Below are positions 13,959 through 20,983 of a stretch of DNA of 29,541 nt, piece by piece. The position numbers and the translations under genes were made by a program. The stretch spans positions 1-29,541 of IMG/VR virus record IMGVR_UViG_3300050029_000517. One strand, 5' to 3'. How positions within the stretch are numbered: position 1 is the first letter of the stretch; every line of letters starts with the position of its first letter. Source of the DNA: a virus. Below the pieces are notes generated by a model that ran no database searches, was not told where the DNA came from, and saw only the letters and a list, made by a program, of their open reading frames with translations.

Positions 13959-14147
13959 ATGCGAAACGCAGCACTCAAGCTGCCGGACCAACTCCTGGTC
14001 CGGTACTTCCGCCAGGGAACCGCCGACAACATCAAGCACGTCGTCGAGGATAAGAAAACGCGCGACATCACCGTCACGCTGGAATCCGGCGCGATCGAGA
14101 AATGGAAATACCTCCGCGATCTTGGCTGGATTCCTGACGCCGCCTAA
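13959..14147 (+). CDS. Hypothetical small protein
   Basis: A 62-residue protein that looks beta-rich after a basic N-terminus: LLVRYFRQGTADNIKHVVED, then TRDITVTLESGAIEKWKYLR. Not recognised. It starts 65 bases after the glycosyltransferase and ends in Ala-TAA within GCCTAACG. The leader contains ACCAACCGGGAAGAGCGGACC (split by a similar, shorter match at about 14638), which may be a shared control sequence. Confidence 0.6.
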   Translation: MRNAALKLPDQLLVRYFRQGTADNIKHVVEDKKTRDITVTLESGAIEKWKYLRDLGWIPDAA

Positions 14148-14162
14148 CGCAGAGTCGCGCCA

Positions 14163-14480
14163 GTGAGCGCGCAAAACGCAAAAGACGCGGCGGATGATTT
14201 CGTCGCGCTCTTCCGGCTGTCGGCCGAATCAAAGGGCGGCAAGTTCCAGCTCGTCACTTTCGCGAGTGACGAGGACTGCCGTTTCTTTTATCCGCGGCGC
14301 GCACTCGATTGGCAGCGACAGGTGAACACCTACATCTCGCGCGCTCTGCGCGAGCGCGGGATCCGCGTGCGCCGGATCGCACTCACGCCGGCGGATTATC
14401 ACACCTGGCGTGGCGATCGATCCGACGGGCCCGACACGCGCCGCGCATTCGCGGACCAGCATCTGCGACTGCTCGATTGA
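14163..14480 (+). CDS. Hypothetical phage protein
   Basis: A 105-residue protein from GTG 14163. It has a mixed alpha/beta pattern: FQLVTFASDEDCRFFYPRRA, then a helix with QVNTYISRALRERGIRVRRI and a polar end. No family recognised. It is the last gene before a strong hairpin at 14481-14522, so it probably closes the ParB/glycosyltransferase transcript. Confidence 0.6.
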   Translation: MSAQNAKDAADDFVALFRLSAESKGGKFQLVTFASDEDCRFFYPRRALDWQRQVNTYISRALRERGIRVRRIALTPADYHTWRGDRSDGPDTRRAFADQHLRLLD

Positions 14481-14522
14481 TGTTCATTTTTTGTCCCTCA
14501 TTTGAGGGAGCAAAAATGGACA
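14481..14522. terminator. Large palindrome, probable bidirectional terminator
   Basis: CCCTCA-TT-TGAGGG forms the core stem, with a T-run and TTG on the left and CAAAAA on the right. The outer bases TGT and CAT pair with ATG and ACA at the other end with only a few mismatches. The whole 42 bases can fold as one imperfect hairpin, T-rich on both strands' 3' sides. It lies one base after the stop at 14480. A nine-codon reading frame starting inside it is not considered a gene. The following 158 bases hold a small CTACGA/TCGTAG hairpin (14614-14633) and no other gene. Confidence 0.55.
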
Positions 14523-14680
14523 TCCGGGGCACAGCGGCGGCTTAGGCATCGGCCTTGCCAGGCGTCGCTTTATTTTTCTGACGAGCGGATTCGCGCGACG
14601 TCACGACTGCCGGCTACGAAAATCCCCTCGTAGTAAAACCAACACGGAAGAGCCGACCGACCAAACGGGCACAACGAAAA

Positions 14681-15058
14681 ATGCAAAGCAACGCAGTCAG
14701 AAAAATCCGGTCGACCGGGTTCAGCAAGATCAATCAACTGGTGCGCGCAGCGCGCCACATCAAGGAACTCCGCCCAGGATTCGCGGAGTGGGTGGCAGGC
14801 GAAATCTACGTCTGCAAAAAGACAGGCTCTTACAGGTACCGCTTCGGCGAGCGCGGCAAGAGCGTCGCGCCCTGGAGCGCGACGGCGGAGAAAGTTTTCT
14901 CATCGCCGGCCGGCTTCGCGTTCGCGGCCATTGTGCTCGGCGGAACTCTCCGCACGTGCATCACAAAGGCGGAGCAGATCGAGCGCGAGCAACTCGCCGC
15001 GAGCGCGGCGCCGGCGGCGTCGCGCGTCAACGTCATTCAACTCGCGGAGGCGGCGTAA
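14681..15058 (+). CDS. Hypothetical basic protein
   Basis: A 125-residue protein, N-terminus strongly basic (MQSNAVRKIRSTGFSKINQL), then a compact central part (EIYVCKKTGSYRYRFGERGK). A hydrophobic stretch (SPAGFAFAAIVLGGTLRTC) may be a buried helix rather than a membrane segment. The C-terminus is Ala-rich. Not recognised. It opens the next gene cluster after the large hairpin; the SymE-like gene follows four bases later. Confidence 0.6.
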   Translation: MQSNAVRKIRSTGFSKINQLVRAARHIKELRPGFAEWVAGEIYVCKKTGSYRYRFGERGKSVAPWSATAEKVFSSPAGFAFAAIVLGGTLRTCITKAEQIEREQLAASAAPAASRVNVIQLAEAA

Positions 15059-15062
15059 TCGA

Positions 15063-15257
15063 ATGCGCAAGCTAACCGTCTCAACGCTCCGCCGGCAATG
15101 GGGCCAGACCTATCGCACGCGCGAAGGTTACTTCCCGTTCATCCGGATGTCTGGCAACTGGCTGGCTGAAGCCGGCTTCGCCCCGGGCTGCAGAATCAGC
15201 GTCGAGATCTTCGCCGAGACGTCGTCGCTGATCATCAGGAAAGAAAAATCCGAATGA
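15063..15257 (+). CDS. SymE-like toxin-family protein
   Basis: A 64-residue protein. RKLTVSTLRRQWGQTYRTRE leads to FPFIRMSGNWLAEAGFAPGC and ISVEIFAETSSLIIRKEKSE, which matches the SymE family almost along its full length (the P-F-I-x-L-S-G-x-W-L-x-x-A-G-F core, then a G-x-x-x-x-V/I strand). SymE of E. coli is an SOS-induced protein with an AbrB-like swapped-hairpin fold, reported to cleave RNA or compact the nucleoid. In this phage it may instead be a regulator. No antisense RNA is evident. ATG 15063 was chosen; the stop overlaps the AAA+ gene by four bases, so the two are co-translated. Confidence 0.75.
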   Translation: MRKLTVSTLRRQWGQTYRTREGYFPFIRMSGNWLAEAGFAPGCRISVEIFAETSSLIIRKEKSE

Positions 15258-15904
15258 GCGACTACAACCACGCGCTCATCGGGCCCGCCGCCCTCGTTCT
15301 GAGGGCGGCGCGGGCTCTAGCATCCCAGTGCAATCCAGTTGCGATGTTGATCGAGGGCGACCCGGGCGTTGGCAAAGGTCACATGTCTGACCAGCTTGCC
15401 ATCGAAATCACGGGCAGCCAGTTCGCGATCGAGCAGATCAACGGACAATCGCTCTCGGTCGACGTCGTGCGGCTTTGGAAAGAACGCTGCGGGTATGGAA
15501 ACCTGTTCAGCGATCGCACGGTAAAGCGAATCGATGAAATCGATCACGCCAGTTCCTCCGCCATGGCGGAATTGCTGACGTATCTCGATTATCTCCACAA
15601 AGGCCACGCGATCATCGCCACCACTAACGAGTTCGGCAAACTCCGCGCGTTGTGCAAAGGCCGGCTGGAATCTCGATTCGTTAGGTTCCACGTGGAAGCG
15701 CCGAGCGTTCAACAGACAATTAAGCTCTTAACTGAAAGACTAAAACTTCCGTTAACGCAGGCTCGCGCGATCGCGCTCGGCGCGGTCCCGGAAGGATGCC
15801 TTCCGTCCGTCGGCTGCAACATGCGGACAGCGATCAACGACGCGATCGGATTGACGGCCGCGAAGAAAAGCCGCCAGTCCGGCTCGGACCGGAGGGCCGC
15901 ATGA
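15254..15904 (+). CDS. AAA+ ATPase (clamp-loader/RarA-like)
   Basis: A 216-residue ATPase: Walker A GDPGVGKG (35-42), Walker B KRIDEID (91-97), sensor-1 IATTNEF (121-127), an arginine-finger region GRLESRF (about 136-142) and a small lid domain. There is no separate effector domain, and at 216 residues it is about half the length of RarA/MgsA. The next gene encodes what looks like the missing C-terminal part, joined by an ATGA overlap. Together they may form a two-chain version acting at stalled forks or on phage DNA ends. An alternative is a helicase-loader-like ATPase. Oligomerisation is expected but cannot be read from sequence. Confidence 0.85.
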   Translation: MSDYNHALIGPAALVLRAARALASQCNPVAMLIEGDPGVGKGHMSDQLAIEITGSQFAIEQINGQSLSVDVVRLWKERCGYGNLFSDRTVKRIDEIDHASSSAMAELLTYLDYLHKGHAIIATTNEFGKLRALCKGRLESRFVRFHVEAPSVQQTIKLLTERLKLPLTQARAIALGAVPEGCLPSVGCNMRTAINDAIGLTAAKKSRQSGSDRRAA

Positions 15905-16491
15905 CCTTCGCGGAACTCATCACGCCCGGCGGTTACAAGGTCGGCGAAGTCGCGAGCGCGATGCAGAAGTGCATCCGCCGCGGCCTTGCCGAGGACGCGC
16001 TTTTTTGGGCCACAGAATTAGACCTCACTCGCGCGGGCTCCGATTGCACAGGGTTCGGCGAATACGTCTGGAAACGGCTCAAGATCATCGCGAGCGAAGA
16101 CGTGGGCCTGGCAGACAACTCGGCCGCGCCGACGATCTCAGCGCTTTACCAGCACTGGCTCGAGCAGCGGAAGAAGAAGGATACCAGGCACGCGCCCGAG
16201 CGTTTGTTTTTAGTCCACGCAGTTCTCTTCCTCGCCGGCTGCAAGAAGTCGCGCCTGGTCGATCACGCGTTGATCGCGATGTACGAAGCAAACCGGCCGA
16301 CCGCCTCGGTCCCGGATTTCGCACTAGACCGGCACACCGCGGCCGGCCGCAAACTGCGCCGTGGCTGGAAACATTTCTGGGAACACGGCGCGAAGCTCTT
16401 CAACGCCGCGAAGATTCCAGACCCCTACGAAGAAATTGCGCGCGCTACTCGGCACGACAAGCAAGGGAGCTTCCCATTCCATGACCGCTGA
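15901..16491 (+). CDS. RarA/MgsA C-terminal-domain-like protein
   Basis: A 196-residue protein starting at ATG 15901 (ATGA overlap with the AAA+ gene). GGYKVGEVASAMQKCIRRGL, DALFWATELDLT and VWKRLKIIASEDVGLADNSA correspond closely to the C-terminal domain of RarA/MgsA (in which the typical text is 'S-x-x-Q-K-x-I-R-R-G...A-x-x-W...R-x-x-x-I-A-S-E-D-x-G-L-A-D'). That domain makes the RarA tetramer and contacts DNA or SSB. No ATPase motif is present. The C-terminal third (DRHTAAGRKLRRGWKHFWEH) extends beyond the match. It most likely partners the ATPase encoded just upstream. Confidence 0.75.
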   Translation: MTFAELITPGGYKVGEVASAMQKCIRRGLAEDALFWATELDLTRAGSDCTGFGEYVWKRLKIIASEDVGLADNSAAPTISALYQHWLEQRKKKDTRHAPERLFLVHAVLFLAGCKKSRLVDHALIAMYEANRPTASVPDFALDRHTAAGRKLRRGWKHFWEHGAKLFNAAKIPDPYEEIARATRHDKQGSFPFHDR

Positions 16492-16678
16492 AATCGAGCG
16501 CATCCTGGAAGAGCTAATCGCTGCGCACGGCATCGAGAAGGTGCACGACGCGCTCGGGCCGCTCCTCCGACAATTCAAGTGGAGCGACTGGCAGCGCGTC
16601 TACAATTTGGCGAATCGGCTTAATTCCCGGAATCAGACCAAATCGGGCAAACGACGAAAATCCGACGCTCTAAAATGA
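16481..16678 (+). CDS. Hypothetical small helical protein
   Basis: A 65-residue protein, start ATG 16481, overlapping the previous gene by 11 bases. It is helical and acidic at the N-terminus (TAEIERILEELIAAHGIEKV) and basic at the C-terminus (RNQTKSGKRRKSDALK). Not recognised. It is the last gene of the DNA-transaction cluster; an 84-base gap with a tight AACCC-TC-GGGTT hairpin followed by TT (about 16715-16728) separates it from the terminase genes. Confidence 0.55.
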   Translation: MTAEIERILEELIAAHGIEKVHDALGPLLRQFKWSDWQRVYNLANRLNSRNQTKSGKRRKSDALK

Positions 16679-16762
16679 CCGCTATCGAGTTTTCTCGGAC
16701 CCCGCTGCTATCCTAACCCTCGGGTTTTCGGGACTCGCGGAAGCTGACACAGCACGCTCGGC

Positions 16763-17527
16763 GTGAAGCTCACCGCGGACGATCTGCAACGTCTCCATAC
16801 CAAGCAGGTCGCTAACATCATCCGCAAGCTGGGCGAGGGGAAAACCATTACCTCGCGCGAGCAAAAGATTCTCGACGAAGAACAAACCCGTGGCGAATCG
16901 ACTGCAGCCGGCACGGCTGCCACTACAGCTTTCGTTCAGAATTGGGATGAGCTCGCGGATGCCATTCCGATCGATCGGCGGACGCTCCAGAATTTTCGCG
17001 ATCACGAAGCAGCGCTGATCGAGGCGAACAAAAAGGATCTGATCCGGTCCGACGGCCGCAAGTGCGTCGTCGCCTGGCGCGCGCTTCTCAACGAGTGCGG
17101 CGTGAAAGGCCGCGGCGCGAACAACACCGATCCGCACATGCCCGACGTGCGCGACATGCAGTTGCGCGAATGGAAATTCAAACTCGATAAGTCCGAATTC
17201 GCGCTCCAGAAAGAAAAAGACCTGGTCCTGCCGCGGACCGAGTTCGAAGCTGCGCTCAGTGTCACGCTTTCGAAATTCGTCGCGGCGCTCAATGCGTTGC
17301 CCGGCCGCGGGGCCGGCAAGCTGCTCCCGCGCGCGCGCGCCGCCTTGGTGGCCGCGTTGAAAAAAGCGTTGCCGCCAAAAACGTTCGAGCGCGTCGACGC
17401 CGCGCTCTCGAAAGATTTCGCGATCGACTTTGCCGAGATCGAGGAAACGCTCCAGAACGAAGTCGAGCTGGTGAAACGCACGCTCGAAACCTGCGACTAC
17501 CTCAAGCCGGCCGAGAACCTGGAGTAG
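16763..17527 (+). CDS. Phage terminase small subunit (Nu1-like)
   Basis: A 254-residue protein, GTG start. A winged-helix-like DNA-binding segment lies at about 56-105 (NWDELADAIPIDRRTLQNFR, then KKDLIRSDGRKCVVAWRALL), comparable to lambda Nu1, in which the recognition helix is followed by a wing and a K-W-region. The part from about 128 (RDMQLREWKFKLDKSEFALQ) is the coiled-coil and self-association region, followed by a conserved NALPGRG-type stretch. Small terminase recognises the packaging site and hands DNA to the large subunit. The first 40 residues (LHTKQVANIIRKLGEGKTIT) are extra. Position directly upstream of the large subunit supports the call. Confidence 0.8.
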   Translation: MKLTADDLQRLHTKQVANIIRKLGEGKTITSREQKILDEEQTRGESTAAGTAATTAFVQNWDELADAIPIDRRTLQNFRDHEAALIEANKKDLIRSDGRKCVVAWRALLNECGVKGRGANNTDPHMPDVRDMQLREWKFKLDKSEFALQKEKDLVLPRTEFEAALSVTLSKFVAALNALPGRGAGKLLPRARAALVAALKKALPPKTFERVDAALSKDFAIDFAEIEETLQNEVELVKRTLETCDYLKPAENLE

Positions 17528-17699
17528 CTAGCGGCACCGAGTGGCATACAGCCTGAAAGCCTGGCATTCGAATCCAAGGGCGCATGTCGTCTGGGCTAAC
17601 AACACATTCTTTAATCGAATCAACCTCCCAGAGTTTTTCTTGTAGAAGGAATTGGCCGCCGAGCGGCGGTCGTTCAATCGTCGTAATAGTGCACTCCAT

Positions 17700-17721
17700 C
17701 GCTGACACGCCACCGTCAGCG
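17700..17721 (+). promoter_or_regulatory. Hairpin abutting the large-terminase start codon
   Basis: CGCTGAC (17700-17706) pairs with GTCAGCG (17715-17721) over an eight-base loop; the last base is the G of the GTG start codon. In mRNA this would partly hide the start and could limit terminase synthesis. The rest of the 193-base gap (17528-17699) contains no gene I can support and no good Shine-Dalgarno sequence. Confidence 0.4.
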
Positions 17722-19826
17722 TGTTCGGCCGCAAGTGCTACAACCTTTTCGTCTCGCTCATTCGCGCGACGCTGAAACCGCTCCCCACCCAGACCATTTG
17801 GGAATGGATCGATCGCAACGTCGTCGTGCCATTGATCGTCGGCAGCCGCTACCCGGGCGCGATCGACACCGGGCACATGCCGCAATGGCGCGGCCTCCTG
17901 GAGAAATACGCCGATCGCCGCGTTCACTTCTTCACCCTCTGCAAATCCGCGCGGTGCGGCGGCACATTATTTTTCGGGATCTGTCTGGTCCTGGAAAAAA
18001 TCGCGCGATGGCCCGGGCCGATCGGCTGGATGGATCCCACCGCGAAAACCGGGAAGCGCGTCAGCCGCCAGGAGATCGAGCCTTACCTGCTCGCGTGCGA
18101 ACCGGTCAGCACGCTGGCCATTCTCAGCAAGACCACGTGGACCGTGCTCGAGAAGATATTCAAGAACTGCACCTTCTCGATAGTCGGCGCCGGTTCCATG
18201 AACGATCTCGGCGGCCGGCAATGGGAGCTCGTCATCATCAACGAGCAGGACCGGATCCCGAACCGTTGCGCGGACATGGCGCCGCCGAGCGAAGAAGCGA
18301 AAGCGCGCACGAGCCAGTTCGAGGACACGCGCAAGATCGTGCGCAACTCCACTCCCACGCGCGAGAGCGCGCTCACCTGGGGCGAGTTCCTCGCCGGCAG
18401 CCAGGAACATTGCTACGTGCCGTGTCCGGAATGTTTCGGGTACCAGCGGCTCGCCTTCTTCAAGGAATCCGGCGACATCGAGAAATGGATGCGCGTCGAC
18501 GGCGACGATCCGATTCTGATCGGTCACGAAATTAAGAGCGCGACGCGGCATGGCATCCCGTTGCCGGCCGACTCGGCTCGCAGCGAATTAAAAATCATTC
18601 CCGATCCCGACCGGCTCGGGAAATTCCTCGTCCTCGGAATCCCGCCCACCGCGCGCATTTGGTGGCCATCGGATCTGCGCCACAAAAAAAGCAAAGTCTG
18701 GGACGTCGACCTCGTCGCCGCGAATGCGCGTTTCGAGTGCGCCTTTTGCAGCGCAAAAATCCGCCCGGAACAATTGCCCTGGATGAACGATCGCTATGCC
18801 TGGCGCTCGCATAATCCCACCGCGCCGCGCGATCACGTCAGCGCGCATCTCTCCGCGCTTTACTCGCCGTTCCAGAGCTGCGGCGCCATCGCGAAAGAAT
18901 ATCTCCTCGCCTGCGGCAGCATCCTGAAGCTCCACGCCTTTTGGAATCTCATCCTAGGTCTGCCTTTCATCAGTCTGCCCACGAAGCTGAACAAGAAAAC
19001 GCTCGAGCTCGTCCAGCTCGCCAGCCCGAAGTACGAGCGGCAATATCCCGAGAACCTCGAAGTCGAGCTCACGCTGCCCGCGCGCCCGGTAGTTCTCACC
19101 ATGCAGGCCGACGTCCAGCAGACCGAGTTCTGGTGGTGCGTCCGCGCGTTGATGGTCGATGGCGCGCGTTACGTGCTCGCCTGGGGCCACTGCGGCAGCT
19201 TCGCCGAGCTCGACGCCATTTCGAATCGCGTTTGGAAATTCGATCATGGCGCCGGCGACGACGTCACGGGCCCGATCCCACCCGAGATGCGGTTCGAAGA
19301 ATTCACCTGCTTCATTAACGCGATCGACACCGGCTACAAAGCGAAGCGGCAAGGCGGCGTTTACGAATTCCTCCACGACCAGGGCGGCCGTTGGCAGGGC
19401 GTGCGCGGCGGCAATTACTCCGCGCTCGGAAAAGAAAAACCGATCACGGAAACCACCGTCACCTTCAACTACAAAGGGCAAGGCGAAGTCGACGTGCCCG
19501 TGATTCAGTTCAACGATTTCATTCTCAAAGAGCACCTCTACCGCTTCGTGTTGAAAGAACGCCGGCAACCGCCGCTCTATCTTCCGATCGCGCTCGACGA
19601 GCATTTCATCACGCAGACCACGAGCGAGCATTTGGCGAAGCGCAAGATGGCCGATGGCCGGAACGAAGACGTCTGGCAGATCAGCGATAACACCGAGCCG
19701 CATTTGGGCGACGTGCTTAAGTATGGCGAAGTGCTCAGCTTCGTCCTGGAGCCGGCCGTGCTTCAGCGCTTCCGTATGAAACACGACGCGCAGCGAGCGG
19801 CGCTGATGGAGAAGCTCGCGGCCTAA
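17721..19826 (+). CDS. Phage terminase large subunit (GpA family)
   Basis: A 701-residue packaging motor and nuclease. The ATPase half has a Walker A-like CKSARCGGT (74-82; lambda gpA has KSARVGYS, so the lack of a classical GKT is normal). Walker B-like ELVIINEQDRIP lies at 169-180, with NE where many motors have DE, and a coupling motif STPT at 210-213. VPCPECFGYQ (about 234-243) and a later CAFCSAKI form the zinc-binding pairs of this family. The nuclease half begins near TMQADVQQTEFWWC, with later acidic residues near FINAIDTGYKAKRQGG. Start GTG 17721 gives a normal family length. The stop overlaps the stop of the convergent reverse-strand gene. The Asn in the Walker B-like site deserves comparison with homologues. 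Confidence 0.92.
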   Translation: MFGRKCYNLFVSLIRATLKPLPTQTIWEWIDRNVVVPLIVGSRYPGAIDTGHMPQWRGLLEKYADRRVHFFTLCKSARCGGTLFFGICLVLEKIARWPGPIGWMDPTAKTGKRVSRQEIEPYLLACEPVSTLAILSKTTWTVLEKIFKNCTFSIVGAGSMNDLGGRQWELVIINEQDRIPNRCADMAPPSEEAKARTSQFEDTRKIVRNSTPTRESALTWGEFLAGSQEHCYVPCPECFGYQRLAFFKESGDIEKWMRVDGDDPILIGHEIKSATRHGIPLPADSARSELKIIPDPDRLGKFLVLGIPPTARIWWPSDLRHKKSKVWDVDLVAANARFECAFCSAKIRPEQLPWMNDRYAWRSHNPTAPRDHVSAHLSALYSPFQSCGAIAKEYLLACGSILKLHAFWNLILGLPFISLPTKLNKKTLELVQLASPKYERQYPENLEVELTLPARPVVLTMQADVQQTEFWWCVRALMVDGARYVLAWGHCGSFAELDAISNRVWKFDHGAGDDVTGPIPPEMRFEEFTCFINAIDTGYKAKRQGGVYEFLHDQGGRWQGVRGGNYSALGKEKPITETTVTFNYKGQGEVDVPVIQFNDFILKEHLYRFVLKERRQPPLYLPIALDEHFITQTTSEHLAKRKMADGRNEDVWQISDNTEPHLGDVLKYGEVLSFVLEPAVLQRFRMKHDAQRAALMEKLAA

Positions 19827-20407
19827 CGATTCACCAATGCGATGCCTCCCCGGGTCTTCCGTCCAATCGAAATCTTGTCGTGCCTCGTCGCATACCGCTC
19901 CCCGTCGAATGTATGAAAAGAACTATGGTAGATCGGCGGCGGCCTTGTGTCCGGACCGTAGTGAATGTCCATGCACAGGATATCGAAACGCGTCCCATCG
20001 TTGCGGCGCAATCGTCCTTCCGGATGTTCGATCTCGCGCAGGTCCGCTTCCATCTGCACGCCAGTTGAAAGCGTGCACATCGGCTTTGGCCGTGGGCGCG
20101 ATTGCATTCCCATTCCGCGACAGATGTCTCTCAGCAGCGCGTTGTGAAATTCCAAGAAGGCGGTGGACGCGGGCGATGGGACGTGCTGGATCCGCATGAT
20201 CTCTTCACGATCGCGCACCGCTTGCAGTTGCGGTGCGAACCGCGCTTCGTCGAGCGAGCGCTTACAGCACGGCCGCGTTCGGTAATTCCTGGCGACGCGA
20301 TAATCGCGCCCGCAACCGCTGCATTCGAATCCGCAGTAACCGCCCTGGCGCGCAGCCGTCGCCATCTGGATCGTGTCGAAGAAATGTCCCCGCGGCATCG
20401 AATGCAA
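19823..20407 (-). CDS. Reverse-strand cysteine-rich protein, candidate moron
   Basis: A 194-residue protein convergent with the large terminase; its TAG stop overlaps the terminase TAA. Residues 23-48 hold GFECSGCGRDYRVARNYRTR and PCCKRSLDEARF, a probable zinc-binding knuckle. The central part is helical and the C-terminus has FDILCMDIHYGPD and SFHTFDGERYATRHDKI. It reads as a real protein, while the frames opposite look like noise. It is the only reverse gene among the packaging genes and is bordered by an 8-base inverted repeat on its start side, so it is a candidate late-acquired gene expressed in the lysogen. No family recognised. The start could also be 20398. Confidence 0.55.
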   Translation of the reverse strand: MHSMPRGHFFDTIQMATAARQGGYCGFECSGCGRDYRVARNYRTRPCCKRSLDEARFAPQLQAVRDREEIMRIQHVPSPASTAFLEFHNALLRDICRGMGMQSRPRPKPMCTLSTGVQMEADLREIEHPEGRLRRNDGTRFDILCMDIHYGPDTRPPPIYHSSFHTFDGERYATRHDKISIGRKTRGGIALVNR

Positions 20408-20437
20408 CTATGCAACGCATCGCGCATAATTGCATAG
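20408..20437. promoter_or_regulatory. Inverted repeat at the reverse gene's start
   Basis: CTATGCAA (20408-20415) and TTGCATAG (20430-20437) are perfect inverted copies 14 bases apart, ending one base before the ATG of the reverse-strand gene. Spacing near two helical turns suits a dimeric repressor. The gap 20438-20604 holds this site and an AATCKGM heptamer array, and no forward gene. Confidence 0.4.
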
Positions 20438-20548
20438 AACGAATAATCGCCGCGCGTTGACTCGCGCCGGAGAGCGTTACACAAACTGCGCGCAGGCCGG
20501 ACCTCTTCGGAGACCGGCCTGTGTCGTGTACGGGCGCGCGCCTCTTCA

Positions 20549-20582
20549 ATCGGCAATCTGAAATCGGCAATCTGAAATCGGA
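20549..20582. repeat. Heptamer tandem repeat (AATCGGC/AATCTGA)
   Basis: Two copies of the 14-base unit AATCGGCAATCTGA plus AATCGG. The 14-mer is itself two related heptamers, AATCGGC and AATCTGA. The same heptamer family returns at 27966-27993. It lies between the reverse gene and the next forward gene. Confidence 0.85.
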
Positions 20583-20604
20583 TTGACACCGCTTCGCGGG
20601 TGAA

Positions 20605-20886
20605 ATGATCCCAGCCGGTTACAAAGAAGCTCTCATCACGTACGCGGACGCGAAGGGCGCCATGGGTCTCCAGGCGCTGAGCGACGAGTTCGACACCCTC
20701 TTCGATCTCATCAACGCGCGGCGCGGCAAGGAAATGATCAGCTCTGCTGTCAACGGCAAAGCCTTCGGTTTCGCCGTCCAGATGTCGATCGAGGAAAAGT
20801 TTTCCGTCCTCGGCCAGGCCATCCGTGAAATCAACGGCGACCGCGTCACCTGCACCTACCCCGACTTCTCCAGTCTCCAGCGATGA
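20605..20886 (+). CDS. Hypothetical head-region small protein
   Basis: A 93-residue protein with a long helical start (AGYKEALITYADAKGAMGLQ) and a beta-containing end (INGDRVTCTYPDFSSLQR). Its place between terminase and portal is where lambda has gpW, a small head-tail joining protein; similarity to gpW is not clear from the sequence. There is no Shine-Dalgarno match that decides the start; ATG 20605 is the first in frame. Confidence 0.65.
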   Translation: MIPAGYKEALITYADAKGAMGLQALSDEFDTLFDLINARRGKEMISSAVNGKAFGFAVQMSIEEKFSVLGQAIREINGDRVTCTYPDFSSLQR

Positions 20887-20905
20887 ATCGAACAATCTTC
20901 TTCTC

Positions 20906-20940
20906 GTTAGGCGTTGGGCGTTGGGCGTTAGGCGTTAGGC
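20906..20940. repeat. Heptamer tandem repeat GTTRGGC x5
   Basis: Five contiguous units: GTTAGGC, GTTGGGC, GTTGGGC, GTTAGGC, GTTAGGC, then GTTT. It begins 19 bases after the stop of the small head gene. The unit equals the core of the octamer CGTTAGGC that is spread through the window. Confidence 0.95.
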
Positions 20941-20947
20941 GTTTCTT

Positions 20948-20972
20948 CGGCGGTCATAGACCGCCGCTACAG
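20948..20972. repeat. Dispersed hairpin repeat ending in CTACAG
   Basis: CGGCGGTC-ATA-GACCGCCG is a perfect 8-base stem with a 3-base loop, followed directly by CTACAG. The 14-mer GACCGCCGCTACAG (20959-20972) recurs at 4342-4355 and, inverted, at 23664-23677. It sits 11 bases before the portal start codon, where it could affect portal translation. Confidence 0.85.
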
Positions 20973-20983
20973 GGGAGCGCGTT

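Noticed and set aside
14516-14545. A nine-codon frame starting inside the 14481-14522 hairpin
   Set aside because: Too short, lies in a probable terminator, and has no ribosome site.
17528-17720. A possible tRNA-like sequence around TTCGAATCC
   Set aside because: The T-loop-like word lacks a proper five-base stem and no acceptor, D or anticodon arms can be drawn.
18954-19784. A 276-codon reverse frame opposite the large terminase
   Set aside because: Terminase motifs support the forward frame throughout; the reverse frame has no recognisable content.
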